Below are positions 45,523 through 52,960 of a stretch of 64,000 bases of DNA, piece after piece. This stretch comes from Anaerocolumna chitinilytica (GTDB taxonomy: Bacteria; Bacillota; Clostridia; Lachnospirales; Lachnospiraceae), in assembly GCF_014218355.1 (NCBI RefSeq), contig NZ_AP023368.1:2732001-2796000 (forward strand), read 5' to 3'. Positions within the stretch are counted from its first letter, which is position 1. Each line of letters begins with the position of its first letter. Under the pieces are notes generated by a model. That model made no database searches. It saw nothing but the letters and a program-made list of their open reading frames with translations, and was not told the DNA's origin. A program made the translations under genes and the position numbers.

Positions 45523-46479
45523 TTGAAAGCAGATTTAGGTAATATGAAACTTAAAAGAAAATTTCGGAGATTCCTCCATAACGGTAAGTTTAAGACCTTC
45601 TTAAAGATTTGTATTTATTTTGTACTTATCTGTATCAGTTACATATATCTGGAACCGATTATACGTATGATTTCCATGGCTTTTATGTCCGGAAATGATG
45701 TTATTGACCCTTCTGTGGAATGGGTGCCTAAACATCCTTCCTTTCACAATCTAAAAGTTGCCATTGACGTTCTTGATATTAAGAAGACCTTGTTTAATTC
45801 CATATGGTTTTCTTCACTTTTAGCCATTGCGCAAACTGTTGTTTCAGCTTTGACGGGCTTTGCACTCTCCAGATATGAATTCAAAGGAAAGCGTATTTGG
45901 TTTGTTATGATACTCATTGCTTTTATCATACCGGTACCGCTGCTTATGATTCCAAGACTTATGATATTCATATCAGCCCAGAACCTTTTAGGCTTTAACC
46001 TGATAGGTACACCAATTCCTCAGATATTAATGTCTATCACCGGTCAAGGAGTTTATTCAACTGTTTTAATTCTGATATTTTATAATTTCTTTAACTTGAT
46101 ACCTCATTCTTTGGATGAAGCTGCCATGATTGATGGTGCAAGTCCAAGACAGGTATTTGTGGAAATTGTAATGAAGCTTTCATCTACTACTGTCCTGGTG
46201 GTATTTCTGTTCTCACTGGTTTGGAACTGGAATGAAACCTACATAACCGGAACTTTGGTAAGAAGTAGTATTGATCTGCTGCCGGCGAAGCTAAATATCT
46301 TTGACAGTGTGTTTCAGGCGTATGCCAATGCTGGCCCGGCTACGGCAGAATTCAGGATAAATGAAGCTTATAAAATGTCAGCTACATTAATATCCATAAC
46401 ACCACTCTTGATACTCTACGCCTTTGTTCAAAAGCAATTTATACAGGGTATTGAAAATACCGGAATAACTGGAGAGTAG
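45523..46479 (+). CDS. Sugar ABC transporter permease, MalG/UgpE type (pair 2)
   Basis: The partner of the preceding permease, 318 aa. Seen: the first helix near 28-46 (ICIYFVLICISYIYLEPI), a loop with DPSVEWVPKHPSFHNLKV, and the EAA loop HSLDEAAMIDGASPRQVF. The start is a TTG at 45523 with GGAGG 8-9 nt upstream; ATG 45544 lacks a ribosome binding site. Two hairpins follow its stop. Confidence 0.9.
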   Translation: MKADLGNMKLKRKFRRFLHNGKFKTFLKICIYFVLICISYIYLEPIIRMISMAFMSGNDVIDPSVEWVPKHPSFHNLKVAIDVLDIKKTLFNSIWFSSLLAIAQTVVSALTGFALSRYEFKGKRIWFVMILIAFIIPVPLLMIPRLMIFISAQNLLGFNLIGTPIPQILMSITGQGVYSTVLILIFYNFFNLIPHSLDEAAMIDGASPRQVFVEIVMKLSSTTVLVVFLFSLVWNWNETYITGTLVRSSIDLLPAKLNIFDSVFQAYANAGPATAEFRINEAYKMSATLISITPLLILYAFVQKQFIQGIENTGITGE

Positions 46480-46545
46480 CAGGAAAAATAAAAAGCAATT
46501 TTTCCTGCACAAGTATGTGCCTGCGAAATCCTCGGCACATACTTG
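46480..46545 (+). other. Two intercistronic hairpins before the GH16 gene
   Basis: A first perfect stem CAGGAAAAAT/ATTTTTCCTG (46480-46489, 46498-46507) is followed by a second, 12 bp, CAAGTATGTGCC/GGCACATACTTG (46510-46521, 46534-46545). No T-tract follows either on the plus strand. They separate the permease pair from the glucanase gene. Confidence 0.8.
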
Positions 46546-46620
46546 AGGTTTGCTGAGGAAGGGCAAGAAGCGAATTTGGAAAATACAAAAAGATGGATAT
46601 CGGTGATGGAGGTTAGCTAG

Positions 46621-47568
46621 ATGGGATATAATAAGGGGATAAAAATAATGATACTTATGCTTTCACTTAGTGCAGTCCTTTCCGGTTGTCAGAAGGAGAA
46701 TTCATATCCGGTTGGAAGCATGGCATCAGATGCTTACGTAAATCCCGAGACAGCAAAAGAGGAGGAAAACTACGAGGTGAAGGCAAAAGGATATAATTAT
46801 GATGAAAACAGCTTAGATTATAAGCTTGTCTGGTCCGATGAATTTGATAAAGACGGAGCTCCTGACGAAGAGAAATGGGGCTATGATATTGGTGGCAGCG
46901 GATGGGGCAATAATGAATTGCAATATTATACGCAGGAAGATAATGCCTGGGTTAAGGATGGTAAGCTTATTATAGAAGCCAGGAAAGAAGAGAAGGAGGG
47001 GATGAAGTATACCTCCGCCAGAATGGTGACCAAAAATAAGGCTGACTGGTTGTATGGCAAGATTGAAGTATGTGCTAAGCTTCCACAAGGAATAGGAACC
47101 TGGCCGGCTATCTGGATGCTGCCTACAGACTGGGAATATGGGTCCTGGCCGGCTTCCGGAGAAATTGACATTATGGAGCATGTGGGGTATAATCAGGATA
47201 CAATTCATGCCTCCGTACATACTCAGTCTTATAATCATACAATAAATACCCAAAAAACTGCTACAAAGTATTTAAAAGGTGTCAGTGAGGATTTTCATAT
47301 TTACACTCTAATCTGGCTTCCGGATAAGATAGAGATTCAAATGGATGGTGATACTTACTTTACTTTTATGCCTGCAGATTACAAAGAGAATCCAAGTTAT
47401 AAGGAATGGCCCTTTGATAAGAAAATGCATCTATTGTTGAATATAGCAGTAGGAGGCAACTGGGGCGGAGTAAAAGGCGTTGATACTTCTATTTTTCCTC
47501 AGCGTATGGAAGTGGATTATGTAAGGGTTTATCAAAGTGATGAAATTAACAGCCTTGTCGGCAAATAG
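46621..47568 (+). CDS. GH16 endo-beta-1,3(4)-glucanase (laminarinase-like), lipoprotein
   Basis: An extracellular, membrane-anchored GH16 enzyme of 315 aa. Seen: a lipoprotein signal with LSGC (Cys23), a linker, LVWSDEFDKDGAPDEEKW at the start of the domain, WGNNELQYYT, the catalytic motif GEIDIMEHVG with nucleophile Glu181, Asp183 and acid/base Glu186, and IAVGGNWGG near the C terminus. The E-I-D-I-M-E form with the extra Met is that of laminarinases and lichenases active on beta-1,3 linkages. It should cut beta-1,3-glucan outside the cell into oligosaccharides taken up by the adjacent importers and trimmed by GH3 enzymes. Confidence 0.95.
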   Translation: MGYNKGIKIMILMLSLSAVLSGCQKENSYPVGSMASDAYVNPETAKEEENYEVKAKGYNYDENSLDYKLVWSDEFDKDGAPDEEKWGYDIGGSGWGNNELQYYTQEDNAWVKDGKLIIEARKEEKEGMKYTSARMVTKNKADWLYGKIEVCAKLPQGIGTWPAIWMLPTDWEYGSWPASGEIDIMEHVGYNQDTIHASVHTQSYNHTINTQKTATKYLKGVSEDFHIYTLIWLPDKIEIQMDGDTYFTFMPADYKENPSYKEWPFDKKMHLLLNIAVGGNWGGVKGVDTSIFPQRMEVDYVRVYQSDEINSLVGK

Positions 47569-47649
47569 CCAATGCTGTCGTTAGCAGAGACAGCTAATAG
47601 CTGACACATTACTTGGAATAATTTTGGAAAGGCGAATGGAGAAACCATA

Positions 47650-48651
47650 ATGGTAACAATAAAGGATGTGGCCAAAGAAGCAGGAGTAGCAATATCTACG
47701 GTATCCAATGTTCTTAACAATGTGGATGTAGTAAGCGAAGAAACCCGTGTGAAGGTGCTGGATGCGGCTGAGAAGCTTCACTATGTTCCAAATATGAATG
47801 CAAAATTTTTAAAGTCGAATAAAAAGAACTCTATCGGTTTATTTTTGACCAGTATTCAGGGCGATTTCTATAAGGACTTGATACAGGCAATACATTTACA
47901 ATGTAAGATTAAAGGATATCAGCTGAATATCTACATTAGCAATGAAAATACCAGTGAAGAAATCTACAGTATGATAATTTCCTCAGGCGTAGAGGGTGCG
48001 ATTGTTTTAAATGAGCATTTATCTCAGGAGTATATTAACAGACTTGCTATGGCTCACATGCCGCTTGTATTTATTGATCGTGAATACAGTGCTGAGCATA
48101 TGTCCAGTGTTATCATAGACAGCATGGAGGGAGCTACTCTTGCTATGGAGTACTTGATTAAACAAGGACACAGAAGAATTGGTTACTTCCATGGAATTTA
48201 TAATTTTGATGATGAATGCCGTTATAGTGCTTATGTGAATGTCTTAAAAAAATATAATCTCCCTATTGACGAATCAATAATCTTAAAAGGTTATTTTGAA
48301 GAAGCCTTAGCTTACAGTGAGATGAGGGTATTTTTACTAAAAGGTATAAAATTACCGGAAGCTTTCTTCTGTGGTAATGATGAAATGGCCTGGGGATGTG
48401 TAAGAGCTCTTATGGAAGGAGGAATTCGGGTACCGGATGATATCAGCGTGGTCGGATTTGATGACAATGCGGTTGCCAGATATAATACCCCCTCTATTAC
48501 TACAGTTCACAGTCCTGTAGCCGAGCTTGGAACCTATGCAACAACTGAGATTATAAGATTAATGCAAAGCGATGAGAGTGAGCAGGGAGGAGTTTTCCGC
48601 TTGTCCCCTACTCTGGTAATTAGAGACTCCTGTAAGCTTCGTATTGGTTAA
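47650..48651 (+). CDS. LacI-family transcriptional regulator
   Basis: A 333-aa repressor with an N-terminal helix-turn-helix (TIKDVAKEAGVAISTVSNVL), the hinge helix region to about 58, and a periplasmic-binding-protein-like sensor domain (SIGLFLTSIQGDFYKDL; VVGFDDNAVARYNTPSITTV). It follows the GH16 gene and probably controls the whole locus in response to a glucan-derived sugar. A near-palindrome at 33199 could be an operator, but that is weak. A terminator ends the operon at 48691. Confidence 0.94.
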   Translation: MVTIKDVAKEAGVAISTVSNVLNNVDVVSEETRVKVLDAAEKLHYVPNMNAKFLKSNKKNSIGLFLTSIQGDFYKDLIQAIHLQCKIKGYQLNIYISNENTSEEIYSMIISSGVEGAIVLNEHLSQEYINRLAMAHMPLVFIDREYSAEHMSSVIIDSMEGATLAMEYLIKQGHRRIGYFHGIYNFDDECRYSAYVNVLKKYNLPIDESIILKGYFEEALAYSEMRVFLLKGIKLPEAFFCGNDEMAWGCVRALMEGGIRVPDDISVVGFDDNAVARYNTPSITTVHSPVAELGTYATTEIIRLMQSDESEQGGVFRLSPTLVIRDSCKLRIG

Positions 48652-48690
48652 GAATATGAGGTATACCGGCTATTAAGATAGCTAGTCAAT

Positions 48691-48730
48691 AAAAAGTAAC
48701 CGGGGTTTTATTAACACCGGTTACTTTTTT
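48691..48730. terminator. Bidirectional terminator between lacI-type and coiled-coil genes
   Basis: AAAAAGTAACCGG (48691-48703) pairs with CCGGTTACTTTTT (48717-48729). A/T tails on both sides serve both convergent genes. Confidence 0.85.
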
Positions 48731-48731
48731 A

Positions 48732-49673
48732 TTATATTGTATTCTTAATAAAATTATCCAGCTCTTGTTTAGCCTGAGCCAAAGAAGCTTCACTGGATGT
48801 CTTTGCTCCATGCAACTGGTATATTACTCTGTCAACTTTCGTTTCCAGATCAGAAACCGATTGTATGGAAGAATTTATTTTTGATTGGACCATCCAATCG
48901 GAAAAGATTCCGTCAAAGAAAAAGTCTGCGAATTTCGTAAAGCCTTCTATTTGAATACTGATATTTTCATTAATCTGTATATCTGCCAGTTCTGAATGAA
49001 ACTGATGCAAAAGAGACTGAACTTCATCTATCAATTCCTGAGCATCATCTAGATGAGAATGCTTCATCATATCACTTAATAGTCCGCCACCTAATAAATC
49101 AAAAGTGCCCCATCCATGTGCATCATCGAGGCTTTTACGTACTTCTGTAATTTTATCATGTACTAAACGGCCGGCTCTTAGAGCTTCCTCTATTTCTGTT
49201 AGATTTTTTGTATGGAAATTAATTTCCTCTTCAAGGGCTTTCATTTTTTCTGTATTTTCAGGATTGCTTTCTGATAAAAGTCTATATTTTTCTGTATAAA
49301 GTTTATGATAAATACCTTCACATTCGGAGTATTGAACCCTTTCCTCCTCCAGACTTCGTATGGACAATAAGATATTTGCAACCTGTTTTTCAGCCTCATC
49401 AAGCTTTAATTTAGCTGTAACAACATCCTGATATTCTTTTGTTTCTTTTTTCTCTTTTTTATTAAGTAAATCCAAGACAAGATTATTTAGGTTCTTTTTA
49501 AACAAACTGTCGTATTCTTCTTCCTCTTTGGTAAGTTGCTGCTGTAGGTTATAGCGCTTTACCTCCAGTTCCTCCAATTGTTTTCTGTAATCTGCCAGTT
49601 TACTGCCAAGACGCTGGTATCTATCCATTCCCTTTCGGTTTTCCTCCAGCTTTTGATTAATAGTATCAAACAT
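48732..49673 (-). CDS. Coiled-coil protein of unknown function
   Basis: A cytosolic protein of 313 aa with no signal peptide. Two long coiled-coil stretches (about 8-75 and 100-180, rich in Glu, Lys, Leu and Gln) are followed by a conserved-looking module with GWGTFDLLGGGLLSDMMKHS and then another amphipathic region with FADFFFDGIFSDWMV. I have seen the GWGT-DLLGGG-KHSH motif in uncharacterised Firmicutes proteins but know no function. The start is ATG 49673 with AAAGGGTG upstream; the frame continues to 49736 without a good ribosome binding site. Confidence 0.7.
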   Translation of the reverse strand: MFDTINQKLEENRKGMDRYQRLGSKLADYRKQLEELEVKRYNLQQQLTKEEEEYDSLFKKNLNNLVLDLLNKKEKKETKEYQDVVTAKLKLDEAEKQVANILLSIRSLEEERVQYSECEGIYHKLYTEKYRLLSESNPENTEKMKALEEEINFHTKNLTEIEEALRAGRLVHDKITEVRKSLDDAHGWGTFDLLGGGLLSDMMKHSHLDDAQELIDEVQSLLHQFHSELADIQINENISIQIEGFTKFADFFFDGIFSDWMVQSKINSSIQSVSDLETKVDRVIYQLHGAKTSSEASLAQAKQELDNFIKNTI

Positions 49674-49826
49674 TTTCCTACACCCTTTCCAGTAATATAA
49701 TATCTTTCTCCACAAATATATTCTTGATTCGAACATACTTTTATCTTAACATGAAAAAATTAAAAATACATTAAGTAATGCTGACATTTTGCTAATAAAT
49801 GGAATACAAATGAAAATAAAAATTAC

Positions 49827-49855
49827 TTGACAAAGAGTGGAAGTATATTTATACT
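49827..49855 (+). promoter_or_regulatory. Promoter of the nifH-nifB-nifX-like operon
   Basis: TTGACA at 49827-49832, a 17-nt spacer, and TATACT at 49850-49855. A sigma-A-type site, not the sigma-54 (GG-N10-GC) type used by many nif genes. Confidence 0.75.
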
Positions 49856-49942
49856 ATCAATAAACATATAATCATATATAAATAGTATGATATCTAACCC
49901 TGAATATTGTTTTATGCACTTGTAAGTTGACTAGACAACTAG

Positions 49943-49986
49943 AGACTTCAGAAAACATACCCTGTTTTCTGAGGTCTTTTTCTTTT
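49943..49986 (+). terminator. Attenuator-like intrinsic terminator in the nifH-like leader
   Basis: A 15-bp stem with one G:U pair (AGACTTCAGAAAACA at 49943-49957, TGTTTTCTGAGGTCT at 49963-49977), a five-base loop, then TTTTTCTTTTC. It lies between the promoter and the nifH-like gene, 50 nt before the start codon. Since no gene precedes it on this strand, it must act on the leader transcript. Confidence 0.85.
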
Positions 49987-50035
49987 CTATCAGAAAAGAT
50001 GAAACTTGCATCGTTATACAGAAATGGAGGAAGAT

Positions 50036-50914
50036 ATGGCAAAAAAGGCTAAACAGATTGCAATCTATGGAAAAGGTGGTATTGGCAAGTCTACAACCAC
50101 ATCTAATATTTCTGCCGCATTGGCAGAGATGGGCTATAAGGTGATGCAATTTGGCTGTGATCCGAAAAGTGATTCTACAAACACGCTAAGAAATGGAAAA
50201 TACATACCAACAGTATTAGATTCTTTAAGAGAAAAAAGTACAGTGAAAGCTACCGACGTAATATTTGAAGGGTTTCGGGGGATTTATTGTGTAGAAGCAG
50301 GAGGTCCTGCACCGGGTGTTGGCTGTGCAGGAAGAGGCATTATTACGGCAGTTGAATTATTTAAACAACAGAAAACCTTTGAAGAGCTGGAATTGGACTA
50401 TGTAATCTATGATGTACTGGGGGATGTAGTCTGCGGGGGCTTTGCAGTTCCGATTAGGGAGGGTATAGCAGAACATGTTTTTACGGTATCTTCTGCTGAT
50501 TTTATGTCTGTTTACGCTTCTAATAACTTGTTTAAAGGCATCTATAAGTATTCCAATTCCGGAGGAGCGCTCCTGGGAGGAGTGATTGCGAATTCTATTA
50601 ATGCTCCTTATGCAAAAGAAATCATTGATGATTTTGTTAAACAGACAAATACCCGGGTAGTGGAATATGTACCCCGTTCTGTTACGGTGACCCAAAGTGA
50701 GCTTCAGGGTAAGACTACCATTGAAGCGGCACCAAAATCTGCTCAGGCGGATGTTTATCGTTCTCTTGCAAGTAAAATAGCGGCACATACCACATCTCAA
50801 ATCCCGGCACCACTGGCCACCAATGAATTAAGAGAATGGGCTGCCAGGTGGGGGGACTATCTCCTGGCATTAGAGACAGGAACGGTCAGAACAGAAAATG
50901 CAGTGAATCTATAG
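50036..50914 (+). CDS. nifH: NifH-family iron protein (nitrogenase reductase-like), orphan operon
   Basis: An ATP-dependent reductase of the NifH family, 292 aa. Seen: P-loop GKGGIGKS at 12-19, switch I CDPKSDST, VGCAGRG with Cys97 and the Arg100 used for ADP-ribosylation in classic NifH, and DVLGDVVCGGFA with Cys133. The two Cys residues would bind the bridging [4Fe-4S] cluster of a homodimer. The C-terminal third differs from classic NifH (FTVSSADFMSVYASNN, EWAARWGDYLL). ATG 50036 follows GGAGG; upstream frame extension is unsupported. It is the first gene of an operon with nifB-like and nifX-like genes but no nifDK. It may reduce a nitrogenase-like partner elsewhere, or serve cofactor maturation. 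Confidence 0.9.
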   Translation: MAKKAKQIAIYGKGGIGKSTTTSNISAALAEMGYKVMQFGCDPKSDSTNTLRNGKYIPTVLDSLREKSTVKATDVIFEGFRGIYCVEAGGPAPGVGCAGRGIITAVELFKQQKTFEELELDYVIYDVLGDVVCGGFAVPIREGIAEHVFTVSSADFMSVYASNNLFKGIYKYSNSGGALLGGVIANSINAPYAKEIIDDFVKQTNTRVVEYVPRSVTVTQSELQGKTTIEAAPKSAQADVYRSLASKIAAHTTSQIPAPLATNELREWAARWGDYLLALETGTVRTENAVNL

Positions 50915-50940
50915 CCTATCATGTTATTAAGGGGGTAAGT

Positions 50941-51810
50941 ATGGATAATTACATGAATTTAAAGAATTCCCATCCCTGTTTTGGAGGTAATAAAATCAAT
51001 AAGGGCCGTATTCATCTGCCGGTCAGTCCTTCTTGTAACATTGCCTGTAAATTTTGCGACAGAAAATTCAATGAAACAGAAGATAGGCCGGGTGTTGCAA
51101 AGGCAATACTAAAGGAAGAGGAAGCCATAGAGACTATTAGAAGAGCATTGCAGCTTTGTCCGGAGATTTCAGTGGCAGGAATAGCGGGTCCCGGTGATAC
51201 ACTTGCTTCACCCCATGCATTGAATACATTTAGAACTTTGGCGGTCGAATTCCCGGATCTGCTCAAATGTATGAGCACCAACGGGCTGTTACTCTATGAA
51301 ATGGCTGAGGAGATTATCACTGTTGGTATTGACAGCCTCACTGTTACCGTAAATGCTGTCGATCCGGTTATTGAAGCAAATCTTTGCTCTGGAATCAGTT
51401 ATCATGGAAGGTTCTATGAAGGGGAAGAAGGAGCAGCTATACTTATCACTAACCAATTAAAGGGAATAAGAAAAGTAGCCAGTTCAGGAATCACCGTTAA
51501 AGTGAATACGGTCTTAGTACCGGGAATAAATGATGAACATATTGAAGCAATTGCAAAAGCTGTCAGCGAAGCCGGGGCTTCAATATATAATATTATCCCG
51601 CTTATCCCCCAACATGCTTTAAAGGCTGCTAAAGCTCCAGGTTGTGCGGAGATTGAGAGGGCCAGGCAACAAGCTGGTAAGTATATAGATGTTTTCAGGC
51701 ATTGCCAAAGATGCCGAGCAGATGCGGTCGGAATACCGGGAGTAAAGGAATATGCCGAGCAGATATACTTTGGCAAATTGACTGCAAAGGAGACTTTTTC
51801 TCATGGTTAA
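50941..51810 (+). CDS. nifB: NifB-like radical SAM protein
   Basis: A radical SAM enzyme of 289 aa resembling the core domain of NifB, which fuses two [4Fe-4S] clusters and inserts carbon to make NifB-co. Seen: HPCF near residue 11, RIHLPVSPSCNIACKFC with Cys32, Cys36 and Cys39, DRPGVA at 48-53, VAGIAGPGDTLA, a TVTVNAVDP segment, and a C-terminal CQRCRADAVG. These are NifB landmarks. The additional Cys that in classic NifB follows the third SAM Cys (R-K-Y/F-D-C) is absent: the sequence reads RKFNETEDRPG. There is no fused NifX domain; a separate nifX-like gene follows. The ribosome binding site GGGGG precedes ATG 50941. Confidence 0.88.
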   Translation: MDNYMNLKNSHPCFGGNKINKGRIHLPVSPSCNIACKFCDRKFNETEDRPGVAKAILKEEEAIETIRRALQLCPEISVAGIAGPGDTLASPHALNTFRTLAVEFPDLLKCMSTNGLLLYEMAEEIITVGIDSLTVTVNAVDPVIEANLCSGISYHGRFYEGEEGAAILITNQLKGIRKVASSGITVKVNTVLVPGINDEHIEAIAKAVSEAGASIYNIIPLIPQHALKAAKAPGCAEIERARQQAGKYIDVFRHCQRCRADAVGIPGVKEYAEQIYFGKLTAKETFSHG

Positions 51811-51834
51811 TGGTTAAAAGAAGAAGGGGGCATA

Positions 51835-52185
51835 ATGTTATATAAAATCGCAGTAGCAAGCAGTGATGGAAAAGTTATTAATCAGCATTTTGGAAGAACA
51901 GAGACTTTTTACATCAGTGAAGTAAATGACAATCGGTCATATCATTTATTGGAAGAACGAAGGATAAGAGCAATCTGTATGGGAGGGGAACATGATGCCA
52001 GTGCATTAAATACAATAGCAGATAAACTTGCGGATTGTAAATATGTCTTGGTAAGCCAGATTGGGCCTGGTGCAGAATATGTATTAAATCAAAAAGGTGT
52101 TACGGTATTGGTAATAAGAGATTATTTTGATAATGCCATACAAAAATTGATGGAATATGATGAGAAAGTAAATTTCATATATTAA
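51835..52185 (+). CDS. NifX/NafY-like iron-molybdenum cofactor-binding domain protein
   Basis: A 116-aa protein of the dinitrogenase iron-molybdenum cofactor family (NifX, NafY, NifB C-terminal domain). Seen: KIAVASSDGKVINQHFGRTE, the hallmark N-terminal segment with the likely ligand His in NQHFG, and a mixed alpha/beta rest. It should bind or carry an iron-sulfur cofactor such as NifB-co. In many NifB proteins this domain is fused to the C terminus; here it is a separate gene directly behind nifB, supporting a shared pathway. GAAGGGGGC precedes the ATG, and a terminator follows. Confidence 0.9.
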   Translation: MLYKIAVASSDGKVINQHFGRTETFYISEVNDNRSYHLLEERRIRAICMGGEHDASALNTIADKLADCKYVLVSQIGPGAEYVLNQKGVTVLVIRDYFDNAIQKLMEYDEKVNFIY

Positions 52186-52194
52186 TTTTAGTAC

Positions 52195-52234
52195 TTAAAA
52201 GGTTGTTACCCAATTTAGAGTAACAACCTTTTAA
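52195..52234. terminator. Terminator between the nifX-like and CBS genes
   Basis: A perfect 15-bp stem (TTAAAAGGTTGTTAC at 52195-52209, GTAACAACCTTTTAA at 52220-52234). Both outer sides are T-rich within the stem; it can serve both converging genes. Confidence 0.75.
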
Positions 52235-52294
52235 GGTATTAAGGTATTACAATAAGAATATAAAAAATTTAGCTGCTAATACATGTGGTGCTGA

Positions 52295-52720
52295 TTAGTG
52301 AAAATGATTCGGCTTTGAGATATCATGCAGAGTATCCTCTGCTCGGTCTGAAAGCGATGGCTCCAGAGAAATATCGCTAAGAGCTACTATTCCTACAAGG
52401 GAATTGTTTTCTACGATGGGTAGTCTCCTAATCTGTTCTCTGCTCATGATTTCAGCAGCATCCCTAACATTCATATCCGGGTTACCTAAAGAAGGATTTT
52501 TTGTCATAACATCAGATACTTTCTGATTCTTCCAATCCTGTCCTTCAGCAATGCTGCGCAGGGTTAAGTCACGGTCTGTAACAATTCCTACAACTTTTTT
52601 CTCCTCGCATACAGGAATAGAACCCACATCATGTTGCTTCATCAGCTGAGCACATTTCTCAACGGTATCATCACAGCAAACACTTGCTATATCTGTTGAC
52701 ATAATATCTTTTACTTTCAT
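52295..52720 (-). CDS. CBS-domain pair protein
   Basis: A small cytosolic protein of 141 aa with two CBS domains. Seen: VKDIMSTDIASVCCDD opening the first, GIVTDRDLTLRS, VSDVMTKNPSLG opening the second, and GIVALSDISLE at its end. CBS pairs bind adenosine nucleotides or S-adenosylmethionine and regulate partners; no effector domain is attached here. A His-rich tail (NHFH) ends the protein. The ribosome binding site AAAGGAG precedes ATG 52720. Confidence 0.92.
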   Translation of the reverse strand: MKVKDIMSTDIASVCCDDTVEKCAQLMKQHDVGSIPVCEEKKVVGIVTDRDLTLRSIAEGQDWKNQKVSDVMTKNPSLGNPDMNVRDAAEIMSREQIRRLPIVENNSLVGIVALSDISLEPSLSDRAEDTLHDISKPNHFH

Positions 52721-52860
52721 AATGAACTCCTTTCAAAATGGTTTTCTGGATAAATCATCAGTTCTTATTTCATATAATATCTTGGATCATAAATTCTCGT
52801 AAATGAATCTAAAGTGAATTATTCCTATCTTAGAATGCCCATAGAAGGATTGTTTTATAA

Positions 52861-52890
52861 TTGGATAATGAAGCTAAGTTATGTTATAAT
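52861..52890 (+). promoter_or_regulatory. Putative promoter of the YgjP/ArsC-like gene pair
   Basis: TTGGAT at 52861-52866, an 18-nt spacer, and a perfect TATAAT at 52885-52890, about 70 nt before the proposed CTG start. Confidence 0.55.
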
Positions 52891-52960
52891 AACTACATTC
52901 TAAAAACAGAATATACAGTACAATTATCAAGTATTTTTACATCCAAGGAGGTGGAAAAAA

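Larger units (their letters stand above)
49674..50035 (+). other. Intergenic control region of the nifH-like operon
   Basis: About 360 nt without a confirmed gene. It carries a promoter at 49827, a possible 12-codon leader ORF at 49887-49925 (no ribosome binding site), a small hairpin AGTTG/CAACT at 49925-49940, and a strong terminator at 49943, all before the nifH-like start. The part before 49800 is AT-rich and includes the upstream region of the divergent coiled-coil gene. Confidence 0.6.

Noticed and set aside
50836..50940. Longer start for the NifB-like protein within the nifH-like gene
   Set aside because: It would overlap nifH by about 80 nt; GGGGG and ATG 50941 give the typical NifB start (HPCF near residue 11).
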